From assembly GCA_019634895.1 (NCBI GenBank), contig JAHCAM010000003.1, positions 62,001 to 126,000 of the forward strand: DNA of 64,000 bases, given 5' to 3'. This stretch comes from Steroidobacteraceae bacterium. GTDB taxonomy: Bacteria > Pseudomonadota > Gammaproteobacteria > Steroidobacterales > Steroidobacteraceae. Positions 56,244-64,000 of the stretch are shown here, in pieces (the stretch's first letter is position 1; every line of letters begins with the position of its first letter). The notes beneath the pieces were generated by a model that was given only the letters and a program-made list of their open reading frames with translations, was not told where the DNA came from and ran no database searches. Both the position numbers and the translations under genes were made by a program.

Positions 56244-56603
56244 ATGAACGCGGACACCCTGTACCGTGAAGACGTGTTCACCGACCAGCGCGTCGGCACC
56301 GTGCGCCGGCTTCAGCCGGTGCGCGCCGACGGCAGCGACGATCCGTCGCGCCCGGTGATCTTCATCGGCCAGGCCACGGTGATGACGCCGATGGGCTCGC
56401 TGCCCTTGTCGTTCGAGCTCGATGCCACCGACCTCGCCGGCGCAGTCGCGCGCTTCGGGACGGCGGCCCAGCAGGCGATCGAGGACGCGGCCCGCGAGCT
56501 GCAGGAAATGCGCCGCCAGGCCGCATCCTCCATCGTGATCCCGGAGGCCGGTTCCGCCGCCCTCAAGGGCATGGGCGGCAAGGGCGGCATCCAGCTGCCG
56601 TGA
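56244..56603 (+). CDS. Small conserved cytoplasmic protein of unknown function
   Basis: With the ATG at 56244 (GGGGAG site 6 bases upstream) this is a 119-residue protein; ATG 56214 would add 10 residues. It has motifs LYREDVFTDQRVGTVRRLQP, PVIFIGQATVMTPMGSLPLS and a helical segment AAQQAIEDAARELQEMRRQ. I recall similar proteins in other gammaproteobacteria but no function. Its stop codon TGA overlaps the first base of the second palindromic repeat. Confidence 0.7.
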   Translation: MNADTLYREDVFTDQRVGTVRRLQPVRADGSDDPSRPVIFIGQATVMTPMGSLPLSFELDATDLAGAVARFGTAAQQAIEDAARELQEMRRQAASSIVIPEAGSAALKGMGGKGGIQLP

Positions 56604-56690
56604 AATAAAGGGGACGCGTCCAATTACTTTTCTGCGTCACTACGCAGAGAAGTAATTGAGAAAGGTAATTGGACGCGTCCCCTTTATTTC
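56602..56690. repeat. 89-base REP-like palindromic element, copy 2
   Basis: The outer arms (56602-56627 and 56665-56690) are exact 26-base inverted copies and share GAAATAAAGGGGACGCGTCC with the 13611-13668 palindrome. Inside, CAATTACTTTTCTGCGT and ACGCAGAGAAGTAATTG form a second stem with one G-T type mismatch, so alternative hairpins are possible. It sits between convergent genes, contains the last Lys codon and TAA stop of the minus-strand 101-residue gene, and touches the stop of the plus-strand gene. Confidence 0.85.
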
Positions 56691-56989
56691 CGCCGACGGA
56701 CGCGGCGGCCGCGTGCGGCGGCCATATCGGCGAGCACGGCGAGCGCGGTCTGGCGCCGTTTCGTGTCCAGCTTCTGCCACAGTCGCAGCATCAGCTGCGT
56801 CTCCGCGTCGAAGCCGGTCAGCGGCGCCAGCGCATCGTCGGTGAACGTGCGGATCGACTCGTAGTCGATGCCTAGACTCCGCGCCAGCCGGCGCACGTCG
56901 GCCGGCTTCACCGGCACGGCGCTCAGCAGGCCGGCAATGGCGGACGGCGTGGTGCCGAGCAGCCTCGCCAGTGCGAGCGGGTCCATCAT
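56684..56989 (-). CDS. Small helical protein of unknown function
   Basis: The 101-residue protein begins MMDPLALARLLGTTPSAIAG and has possible helix-turn-helix-like spacing (LARLLGTTPSAIAGLLS, then PADVRRLARSLGI), an acidic middle and a basic C-terminal RGRRVRRRK. I do not recognise it. The start overlaps the S9 peptidase stop by 4 bases (ATGA). The last codon and stop are supplied by the palindromic repeat, so the native C-terminus may have been altered by insertion. Confidence 0.62.
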   Translation of the reverse strand: MMDPLALARLLGTTPSAIAGLLSAVPVKPADVRRLARSLGIDYESIRTFTDDALAPLTGFDAETQLMLRLWQKLDTKRRQTALAVLADMAAARGRRVRRRK

Positions 56990-59082
56990 GGCGCGGCCAG
57001 GTGCCGGGCCAGCCAGCCGTGCACCTCCTGGTAGAAGTAGCGGCTGTTCTCGCCCTTCAGGATCCAGTGGTTCTCGTCCGGGAAGATCACCAGCCGGCTC
57101 TCGACCTGCTGGCGCTTGAGCACGGTCCAGAACTCCAGGCCGTTGTTGAGCGGCACGCGGAAGTCCCGCTCGCCGAAGGTCACCAGGATCGGCGTGCGCA
57201 GCTTCGCGGAGTGCCAGAACGGGCTCTGCCTGCGCCACACGGCGCGGTCCTCCCAGGCCGGTCCGCCGAGGTTCCGCTCCCGGGAATAAGCGATGTCGCT
57301 CGTGGTCCACTGCGACTTGAGGTCGTAGAGACCGGCGTGGCTGACCAGCGCCCGGTAGCGCGTGGTCGAGACCGCGAGCCAGTTCGCCAGGTGACCGCCG
57401 TAGCTGGCGCCGCCCGCAGCCTGGCGGGAGGCGTCGATGAACGGGTAGCGCCGGATCGCCTCGTCCGCCGCCTGGTTGATCTCCTCGGCGGGACCCGCCA
57501 GCGGATCGCCCTGGATGCGCTGCGCGAATGCCTCGCCGAAGCCGCTCGAGCCGGTGTAGTTCGTCATCAGCAGGACGTAACCCGGCTGCGCCAGCAGGTG
57601 GTAGTTCCAGCGCACGAAGAACTCGTCCTTGTACATCGTGTGCGGCCCGCCGTGGATCAGCACGAACAGCGGATACTTGCGCGCCGGGTCGAATCCGGGC
57701 GGCAGCGCGATCATGTTGTGGATGCGCCGGCCCCGCTTCGACGTGAACCAGAACTCCTGCACCGGCTGCCAGTCGATTTCGGCGGCCCGCGCGGCGTTGA
57801 ACGCCGACAACGCGCTGCGCGCGCCGGTGGCGGCATCGATCCGGTGCACCTCGGCCGGGCTCACCGCGCTGCCCCAGTTCGAGACCACGACCGGCGCGTC
57901 CTCGGTTCCTTCGACCGCCAGCCCCGCGTAGCTGCCGGCCCCGAGCCGGCCGAGCTCGCGAGCCTCGCCGCCGGTCGCCGGCACGGCGAAGATGCGGTCG
58001 TGACCCTCGTCCTCGGCGACGAACAGGATGCGCTCGCCATCCGGCGCGACGCGGAAGGTTCCCACGGAGCGGTGGAAGTCGAACGCTACCGGCCGTGGCG
58101 ACGGGTCGCCCCAATTGAAGCGCACCAGGCGCGCGTCGTTGTAGACGAAGCGGGTGCGGAGCGTCTGCCGCGCGTACAGCGCCGAGCCGTCCGGCGCGAA
58201 TTGCGGATCCGCGTAGCTCGCCTCCGTCCCCGTCAGCCGGCGCGGCTCGCCGCCGCCGGCCGGGATCACGAACAGCGACTGCTGCACGATCGCGCGCGCA
58301 GCCTGGTCGCGGTCGGTCGTCGCCGTGAACACGATCGCGCTGCCGTCGGGCGACCAGGCCGCAGCCAGCGTCTCGCTCTCATTGCCGAGGTCGCCGCCGA
58401 AGCCCCGGCCCCCGGCGAGCTGCGTGCCCGCGAGCAGGTCGACGGCAGGCGCGCCGGGCTCCAGCGGCTGGATCATCAGCGTCGGCTTGCGCTCGTCGAG
58501 CCAGCGGTCCCAGTGGCGGATCGGGAAAGCGTCGTAGGCGCGGGCGTTGTACTTGCGCGCCTTGCGCTCCTCGATGCGGGCGCGATTGTCGGCGTCGTTC
58601 ATGGTGCCCGGGTACACCATGCTGGCGAACAGGATCGCCCGGCCGTCGGGTCGCCACTGCGGGCGCGACGCGCCGGTCGCGACATTCGTCACACGCTCGG
58701 CTTCGCCGCCGCCGGCGATGTCGAGCACGTAGATCTGGTTCTCATCCTGGCCTTCCCGCCTGGCCGCGAACGCGATGCGCCGGGAGTCCGGACTCCAGGC
58801 CGGGCCCGATTCCGCGCCGGCCGTGAATGTGAGCTGCCGCGGCGGCGCACTGCCGTCCGCGGGCACGAGCCACAGGTCGCTGGACTTCTGGGCTTCGTCG
58901 TAGGCCGGCTGCGCCACCGGCACCACGATCCATTTCCCGTCCGGCGAGAGCGCGGGAGAGCCCACGCGCTTCATGAGCCAGACGTCCTCGTGCGAGATCG
59001 GCCGCTTTGCGGGCGCATCTGCCGCGACCGCGGCAGGCGCAACGAGCAGGACGGCGGCGGCAATCGTCAGGATCCTCTTCAT
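56986..59082 (-). CDS. Exported S9-family prolyl oligopeptidase-like peptidase
   Basis: The 698-residue enzyme has a signal peptide (MKRILTIAAAVLLVAPAAVA), a beta-propeller (SPDGKWIVVPVA, WSPDSRRIAFAARREG, RPDGRAILFASMV repeats) and a C-terminal alpha/beta hydrolase. The nucleophile is S560 in GGASYGGHLANW; the Asp and His are in TFGERDFRVP and DENHWILKG. Enzymes of this group cleave short peptides in the periplasm, some as acylaminoacyl or dipeptidyl peptidases. ATG 59082 lies 1 base after the hss stop and has a GGAG site within that gene. Confidence 0.93.
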   Translation of the reverse strand: MKRILTIAAAVLLVAPAAVAADAPAKRPISHEDVWLMKRVGSPALSPDGKWIVVPVAQPAYDEAQKSSDLWLVPADGSAPPRQLTFTAGAESGPAWSPDSRRIAFAARREGQDENQIYVLDIAGGGEAERVTNVATGASRPQWRPDGRAILFASMVYPGTMNDADNRARIEERKARKYNARAYDAFPIRHWDRWLDERKPTLMIQPLEPGAPAVDLLAGTQLAGGRGFGGDLGNESETLAAAWSPDGSAIVFTATTDRDQAARAIVQQSLFVIPAGGGEPRRLTGTEASYADPQFAPDGSALYARQTLRTRFVYNDARLVRFNWGDPSPRPVAFDFHRSVGTFRVAPDGERILFVAEDEGHDRIFAVPATGGEARELGRLGAGSYAGLAVEGTEDAPVVVSNWGSAVSPAEVHRIDAATGARSALSAFNAARAAEIDWQPVQEFWFTSKRGRRIHNMIALPPGFDPARKYPLFVLIHGGPHTMYKDEFFVRWNYHLLAQPGYVLLMTNYTGSSGFGEAFAQRIQGDPLAGPAEEINQAADEAIRRYPFIDASRQAAGGASYGGHLANWLAVSTTRYRALVSHAGLYDLKSQWTTSDIAYSRERNLGGPAWEDRAVWRRQSPFWHSAKLRTPILVTFGERDFRVPLNNGLEFWTVLKRQQVESRLVIFPDENHWILKGENSRYFYQEVHGWLARHLAAP

Positions 59083-59083
59083 G

Positions 59084-60514
59084 TCATCTCCATTGGCGTG
59101 CACGCACGTTCTGCAGCAGCCAGGGCTGCTCCGGGACGAGCTTCTCGGTGAACAGCTCGCCGCGGCCCTGCAGCGGCGTCCAGTCGGTGTAGGCGCCGAC
59201 CAGCGAGCCGAGGTAAGGCCGCGCGATCTCGATGACCTCGCGGAAGTCCAGGTCGTCGGCCTCGCGTACCCCCTCGCGCGGGTGGCGGATGGCCCACAGC
59301 GTCGCGCCCAGGGCGCCAGCCGCGACCTGCAGGCAGGTCGCGTTGGTGTAGGGCACGTGCCGGCGCGCCTCCGAGATCGACAGCTGCGAGCCGTACCAGT
59401 AGGCGTTCTTCGCGTGCCCGGCGATCAGCACGCCGAGTTCGTCCATGCCGGTGACGATCTCGGCGCGGATGATGCGCCGCACCGGCTGCGGCTGCCAGCC
59501 GCGTCCCTCCAGCTCCAGCGCCGACAGCATGGCGTCGTCGCAGGGGTGATACACGAACATCACGGTCGGGCGGTACTCGGCCTTCGCGCCGTTGCGCAGC
59601 GTCAGGTGGTCGGCGATCGAGAACACCTCGTCGTGCGTCATCAACAGGCCCTGGTAGCCGCCGGAGGAGGGCAGCCAGCTGCGCGCGAAGGTGGCGCCGC
59701 CGGGACGGTGCAGGTAAACGGAACCGCAGCGCGGGCGGTGCCAGTGCGAGCCCGCCGGCTTGCCGGGCTCGGCGGTGCCGAGCGACAGCTCCGACGGCTG
59801 CATCAGCTCGTCCACGAAGCCGTCGATGGACCAGGTGTTGACGAACTCGTTCGGCCGCTTCGGCCGGTCGGTCGCCTGGGTGTCGCGCTCGGAAATCTGG
59901 ATCAGCGTCACGCCGAGGTCGCGCGCGAGCGCGGCCCAGCCTTCGGACGCGGCGGGCGCCTCGATACTGCGGCCGAGCCCGGATGCGAGGTCCAGCAGGC
60001 CCTGCTTGACGAAGTGCGAGACCAGGCCGGGATTGGCGCCGTGGTCCACGACGGCGGTCGGCGAGCCGGGCCCGAGCCGGCGCCCGAGCTTCAGCATGTC
60101 GTCGCGGGTGCGGAAGTTGGTGCGCTCGCGCATGGTCAGCATCGGATTGTCGAACACGCCGGGCCAGGGCTCGATCGAGGTGTCCACGTACAGCACGCCG
60201 TGATCCGCGCACCACTCGACGAGATCGAGGCTCGAGACGTCCACCGAGAGGTTCAGCAGCAGGTCGCCGGCTTTCAGGCGCCGCCTGAGCTCGCGCTGGT
60301 AGGTCGCGGGCTTCAGGTGGCAGTGGACGAAGCGCGCCTGGTGGGCGGCGGCGAGCGCCCGTCCCTGTTCGCTCGCCTCGAGTACGGTCAGGCCGTCCTC
60401 GGGCAGCGTCAGGTGCCGGCGCAGCAGCGGCAGCGCGGCCTGGCCGATGCTGCCGCAGCCGACCATGAGCACGCGCCCGGGAAAATCCGCGGTTTCGATG
60501 CGGTTCGCCGCCAC
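59084..60514 (-). CDS. hss: Homospermidine synthase
   Basis: The 476-residue enzyme makes homospermidine from putrescine using NAD as a bound hydride carrier. The N-terminal Rossmann segment is VLMVGCGSIGQAALPLLRRH, and other Hss signatures include DTSIEPWPGVFDNP, ERTNFRTRDDMLKL, VVDHGANPGLVSHFVK and KRPNEFVNTWSIDGFVDEL. The start is GTG 60514. It heads a minus operon with the S9 peptidase and the 101-residue gene. Agmatine deiminase elsewhere in the window could supply carbamoylputrescine, a putrescine precursor. Confidence 0.94.
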   Translation of the reverse strand: MAANRIETADFPGRVLMVGCGSIGQAALPLLRRHLTLPEDGLTVLEASEQGRALAAAHQARFVHCHLKPATYQRELRRRLKAGDLLLNLSVDVSSLDLVEWCADHGVLYVDTSIEPWPGVFDNPMLTMRERTNFRTRDDMLKLGRRLGPGSPTAVVDHGANPGLVSHFVKQGLLDLASGLGRSIEAPAASEGWAALARDLGVTLIQISERDTQATDRPKRPNEFVNTWSIDGFVDELMQPSELSLGTAEPGKPAGSHWHRPRCGSVYLHRPGGATFARSWLPSSGGYQGLLMTHDEVFSIADHLTLRNGAKAEYRPTVMFVYHPCDDAMLSALELEGRGWQPQPVRRIIRAEIVTGMDELGVLIAGHAKNAYWYGSQLSISEARRHVPYTNATCLQVAAGALGATLWAIRHPREGVREADDLDFREVIEIARPYLGSLVGAYTDWTPLQGRGELFTEKLVPEQPWLLQNVRARQWR

Positions 60515-60627
60515 AGGCGCACCCTAGCAAAGCGCCGATCGCCGCGCACCCCGGGTCCGGACGGCGTGCACGGTGACAGCCACCCGTGCATAATTGCCGG
60601 CGGCCGGCAACGGAGGGATCCGCGACC

Positions 60628-61038
60628 GTGCGCTTGGCGACACTGTTCCTGCTGGTCTCCACCGCCGCCGTGGCGGCATTGCCGCGCAGCACCGCGCCCG
60701 CAGGCGCGCATCTGTACTTCATCTCGCCGCAGGACGGGGCCGTCGTCAGCAGCCCGGTGACCGTGCGGTTCGGATTGCGCGGCATGGGCGTGGCGCCGGC
60801 TGGAGTGCCGCTGGAGCACACCGGACACCACCACCTGCTCGTCGACGTCGAGCCGCCGTCGTTCGACATGCCGATCCCGGCCGACGAGCGACACATCCAT
60901 TTCGGCAGGGGCCAGACCGAAGCGGCCATCGAACTGGCGCCCGGGGTCCACCGGCTGCAGCTCCTGCTGGGCGATCATCTTCACATTCCGCACGACCCGC
61001 CGGTACTGTCCGAAACGATCACGATCACAGTGAAGTGA
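60628..61038 (+). CDS. DUF4399 exported protein
   Basis: From GTG 60628 (GGAGGG site) the 136-residue product has a signal peptide ([17 protein letters not shown]) and the DUF4399 core: [72 protein letters not shown]. The many His residues could bind metal, but no function is established. It is divergent from hss across 113 bases and overlaps the sensor-kinase start by 4 bases (GTGA). Confidence 0.88.
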   Translation: MRLATLFLLVSTAAVAALPRSTAPAGAHLYFISPQDGAVVSSPVTVRFGLRGMGVAPAGVPLEHTGHHHLLVDVEPPSFDMPIPADERHIHFGRGQTEAAIELAPGVHRLQLLLGDHLHIPHDPPVLSETITITVK

Positions 61039-64000
61039 GCGGATCGGTGACAACGCTGACTCGCTGCGCCTGGACTGCGCTCGCCTACTTTGCCGCCGCG
61101 GAACTGGCGCGCTGGCTCGCGATCGCCGGCGGCGCGGCGGTGCCGCTCTGGCCGGCAGCCGGCGTCGCACTGTGTGCGCTGCTCGTGTGCGGCTGGCGCT
61201 GCTGGCCCGGCGTGTTCGCCGGGTCGATCGCATCCGACCTGCTGCATCGCGCATTGGCCGCGCCCGAGGGCCTGGCGGCGCCGCAGATCGCGCTCGCGAC
61301 CGCAGTGGCACTGGCGGCAACGCTCCAGGCGCTTGCCGGCTGGCGGCTGACGCGCGGCCTGCTGGATGCGCCGGTGCCGCTGGCGGCGCCGGCGCAGGCT
61401 GCCCGGTTCCTGTTGCTCGCCGGTCCCATCGCATCGCTGGTGTCTGCAAGCCTGGTCATCCTGGTCCAATCGCAGTTCGGCGGCCTGGCGCCGGGCGGCC
61501 AGGCAGTCGCCTGGTTCGACTGGTGGGTCGCCGACGTCATCGGCGTGCTGCTGGCGGCGCCGCTGGTGTTCGCGCTGCTGCCGCGACTGTCCGTCGCCAG
61601 ACGCATCCGGGCGCTGCAGATCGCGATGCCGCTGGCAGTGGCCGCCGCGCTGGTCGCCGGCGCGCAGATCTGGCTGGAACGCACGGAGATCGCGCATGGC
61701 CGCGAGCGGACGCTCGGCGAGATGCAGGCGGCCCTCGACACCGGCGTGGCGTCGCTGGACGTCAATGTCGAAGCGCTGCATTCCGTCGAGCGCCTGTTCG
61801 CCGCGAGCCAGGACGTATCCGCGGACGAATTCGCCGTCTTCACGACCCGCATCACGGGACTGCCCGGCGTGCAGTCGGTCGAATGGGCGCCGCGCGTGCG
61901 TGCGGCGGAGCGTGGCGCGTTCGAGGCGGCGCTGCGGGCGGAGCATGGTGCGAGCCGCGGCGTATTCCCGGTGGATCCGGACGGAGACGGCGTGTTCGCC
62001 GCCTACGAGGACCATTACCCGGTGCGGTATGCGGCACCGTACGCCAGCATGGCCTCGCGGCTCGGGCTCGATCATGGATCCGATCCGGCGCGCCGCGAGA
62101 CCATGAAGCGGGCGGTCGACAGCGGCCGCGCGACCGGCACGCCGCTCAGCACATTCGTGACCACACACAAGGCCGCGATTCTTGTATTCGTGCCGGTACG
62201 GGCGAATGATGCGCCTGCGCAGATCCGCGGATACGTGGTTGCCGCGTTCGACGTGGAGGTGCTGCTCGCGGCGCTGGCGCGCGAGGCCGGCCGTCGCGGC
62301 ATCCGCTTCTCGGTCGAGGACGTCACCCCTGGCGAAGCCGCGAGGCAGGTCGCGGGCGCCACCGGCGCGGTCACGGGCCTGCCGGTCGCGATCGAGAGGA
62401 ACGTCACCTTCGTCGGGCGGACCTGGCGCGTGACGCTCGGCAGCGAGTACCTCGGCGGCGCGCCGGGCGCGGGCTGGCAGTCGCGCGCGCTGCGCGTGGT
62501 CTCGGTGCTGACGGCACTGCTGGTCGCGCTGGTGACGCTGACCGCTGCGGGCCGCACGTCGGCGATCGCCGCCGAGGTCGAAGCGCGGACGCTGGCGTTG
62601 CAGCGCGAACTCGACGCGCGGCTGGCCGCCGAGTCGGCGGCGCGCGACAGCGAGCGCCATCTGGCGGTGACGCTGGACTCGATCGGCGACGCCGTGCTGG
62701 TGGTCGGCACCGATCGACGCGTCCAGCGCATGAATCCGGTCGCCGAGCGGCTGACCGGCTGGCCGCAGGCGCAGGCGGCCGGACGCCCGGTCGACGGGGT
62801 GTTCCGGATCATCAACGAGGACACCGGGCAGCCGGCGCAGAATCCGGTGGATGCCGCGCTGGAGCGCGGCGCGATCCAGGGCCTGGCGAATCACACGGCG
62901 CTGGTAGCGCGGGACGGCACCCAGCACAGCATCGCGGACAGCGCGGCCCCGATCCGCGGCGACGACGGCGCGATCCGGGGCGTCGTGCTGATCTTCCGGG
63001 ACGTCTCCAGGGAGCGGAGAGCGGCGCGCGCGCTGGCGCACAGCGAAAGCAAGTACCGGCGATTCGTGGAGCTGGCGCCGTTCGGCGTGTTCGTGAACGC
63101 CGGCGGCTACTTCGTCTTCGCAAATCCGCGCGCGCTGGAGATCCTGGGCGCGCGCAACGTGCCGGACGTGGTCGGCAGGCGCGTGCTCGATTTTGTGCAC
63201 CCGGACAGCCGCGAGCTCGTCAGCGAGCGCGTGCGCCGCCTGCTCGAGGCGCGCGAGGCCGTGCCGCCGGCCGAATCGAAGTGGCTGCGCCTGGACGGCC
63301 AGACCGTCGACTGCGAGGCAACGGCCGTGCCATACCTGTACCGGGGCAAGCCGGCGGCGCTGGTGATGATCCAGGACATCACCGACCGGCGCGTCGCCGA
63401 GGAGCAACGCGAGCGCTTCTTCAACCTGCCGCTCGACATGCTGTGCATTGCCGGCACGGATGGCTGGTTCAAGCGACTGAACCCTGCCTTCACGACCACG
63501 CTGGGCTGGAGCGAGCAGGAACTGCTGGCGCGGCCGTTCCTCGATTTCGTGCACCCGGACGACCGGGTGGCGACCACCGCCGAGCTCGAGCGCCTGGCTT
63601 ACGGCATGCCGACGCTGTCCTTCGAGAACCGCTATCGGTGCAAGGACGGTTCTTTCCGGTGGCTGTCCTGGAAGGCGCAGCCGCAGGCGGACGCCGGCCT
63701 GATCTACGCGACCGCGCGCGACGTCACGGCCAGCAAGCAGAGCGAGGACGCGCGCCTGCGGCTGACCGCTGAGCTCGAGCAGGCGAAGCGGGAGGCGGAG
63801 CAGGCCAACCGCGCAAAATCGCAGTTCCTGGCGGCCATGAGCCATGAGATCCGCACGCCGATGAACGGCGTGATCGGCATGGTGGACGTGCTGCAGCAGA
63901 CCAGCCTGCGCGGCTACCAGGTCGAGATGGTGGACCTGATCCGCGAGTCCGCCTACTCGCTGCTCGCGATCATCGACGACATCCTGGACTTCTCCAAGAT
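61035..64000 (+). CDS. MASE1-CHASE-PAS sensor histidine kinase (3' truncated by window)
   Basis: The GTG at 61035 starts a frame that stays open to the window end (988 residues visible). An N-terminal MASE1-type multi-helix membrane domain (residues 1 to about 220; [20 protein letters not shown]) is followed by a CHASE-type extracytoplasmic sensor (about 225-490), a last membrane helix, a short coil, and three PAS domains (about 540-650, 670-790, 793-905). The HisKA domain then begins, with phospho-acceptor H937 in [16 protein letters not shown]. The missing part should hold the ATPase domain and possibly receiver domains. Ligand and partner regulator are not visible. Confidence 0.93.
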   Translation, partial: MSGSVTTLTRCAWTALAYFAAAELARWLAIAGGAAVPLWPAAGVALCALLVCGWRCWPGVFAGSIASDLLHRALAAPEGLAAPQIALATAVALAATLQALAGWRLTRGLLDAPVPLAAPAQAARFLLLAGPIASLVSASLVILVQSQFGGLAPGGQAVAWFDWWVADVIGVLLAAPLVFALLPRLSVARRIRALQIAMPLAVAAALVAGAQIWLERTEIAHGRERTLGEMQAALDTGVASLDVNVEALHSVERLFAASQDVSADEFAVFTTRITGLPGVQSVEWAPRVRAAERGAFEAALRAEHGASRGVFPVDPDGDGVFAAYEDHYPVRYAAPYASMASRLGLDHGSDPARRETMKRAVDSGRATGTPLSTFVTTHKAAILVFVPVRANDAPAQIRGYVVAAFDVEVLLAALAREAGRRGIRFSVEDVTPGEAARQVAGATGAVTGLPVAIERNVTFVGRTWRVTLGSEYLGGAPGAGWQSRALRVVSVLTALLVALVTLTAAGRTSAIAAEVEARTLALQRELDARLAAESAARDSERHLAVTLDSIGDAVLVVGTDRRVQRMNPVAERLTGWPQAQAAGRPVDGVFRIINEDTGQPAQNPVDAALERGAIQGLANHTALVARDGTQHSIADSAAPIRGDDGAIRGVVLIFRDVSRERRAARALAHSESKYRRFVELAPFGVFVNAGGYFVFANPRALEILGARNVPDVVGRRVLDFVHPDSRELVSERVRRLLEAREAVPPAESKWLRLDGQTVDCEATAVPYLYRGKPAALVMIQDITDRRVAEEQRERFFNLPLDMLCIAGTDGWFKRLNPAFTTTLGWSEQELLARPFLDFVHPDDRVATTAELERLAYGMPTLSFENRYRCKDGSFRWLSWKAQPQADAGLIYATARDVTASKQSEDARLRLTAELEQAKREAEQANRAKSQFLAAMSHEIRTPMNGVIGMVDVLQQTSLRGYQVEMVDLIRESAYSLLAIIDDILDFSK

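Noticed and set aside
60981..63845. 954-residue antisense frame opposite the sensor kinase
   Set aside because: Gln/Arg/Ala-rich with no domain; the sense frame from GTG 61035 has MASE1, CHASE, PAS and HisKA motifs.

Overview
The window reads as one contiguous piece of a G+C-rich chromosome, probably from a gammaproteobacterium. Clues are an icd-aceK pair, a SlyD-type isomerase, MarC, a type Vd patatin, a cd1 nitrite reductase and several small conserved proteins typical of that class. The order is a guess (Nevskiales/Steroidobacterales-like) and cannot be fixed from sequence reading alone. Coding density is very high, with many 1-4 base start/stop overlaps and several GTG or TTG starts. I saw no tRNA, rRNA, CRISPR, transposase or phage gene. 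No gene-free stretch exceeds 300 bases.

Layout. 1-3315: end of a branched-chain 2-oxoacid dehydrogenase E2 gene, a branched-chain aminotransferase and a Cys/Met-type PLP enzyme, together an amino-acid catabolic operon. 3312-6331 (minus): icd and aceK, overlapping by 4 bases. 6418-12530: a Cus/Czc-like heavy-metal efflux operon (small Cys/Met-rich exported protein, outer-membrane channel, adaptor, RND pump). 12541-13617: agmatine deiminase, ending inside a palindromic repeat. 13668-16180 (minus): a DUF606 membrane protein and a TonB-dependent receptor. 16263-18497: a patatin autotransporter. 18498-24088: housekeeping and small genes (kinase fold, ICMT-type methyltransferase, MarC, MsrA, a beta-hydroxyacid dehydrogenase, a SYLF protein, ApbE).

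24065-44764 is the most unusual part. Two divergent operons leave a 261-base control region (29978-30238). The minus arm encodes a diheme lipoprotein resembling hydrazine synthase alpha, an SH3-barrel protein, a barrel lipoprotein, a TlpA thioredoxin, a 74-residue DUF4266 lipoprotein ending in Cys-Gly-Cys-Asn, and a DUF3570 barrel. The plus arm encodes a monoheme protein, a diheme LamG lipoprotein, a Tat-exported DUF1501-like protein, a second TlpA, a coiled-coil protein, two large helical-repeat proteins, a small exported protein, ExbB, two unlike ExbD proteins and an AgmX/TonB-like protein. I read this as a candidate envelope redox machine with its own proton-driven motor; its function is unknown.

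44881-47037 is nirS with an extra N-terminal cytochrome c domain and an FNR/Dnr-type box upstream. After it come a haem-type TonB receptor, SlyD, a short surface-glycan-like cluster (methyltransferase, glycosyltransferase, FkbM methyltransferase, sulfotransferase), PEP carboxylase, a LOG-family hydrolase and a small conserved protein. A second copy of the palindromic repeat follows, then a minus-strand operon (homospermidine synthase, S9 peptidase, 101-residue protein), a DUF4399 protein, and the first 988 residues of a MASE1-CHASE-PAS hybrid-type sensor kinase cut by the window edge.

Coordinates of stops are firm; some starts are choices between alternatives and are flagged. Family assignments come from reading motifs, not from database searches.
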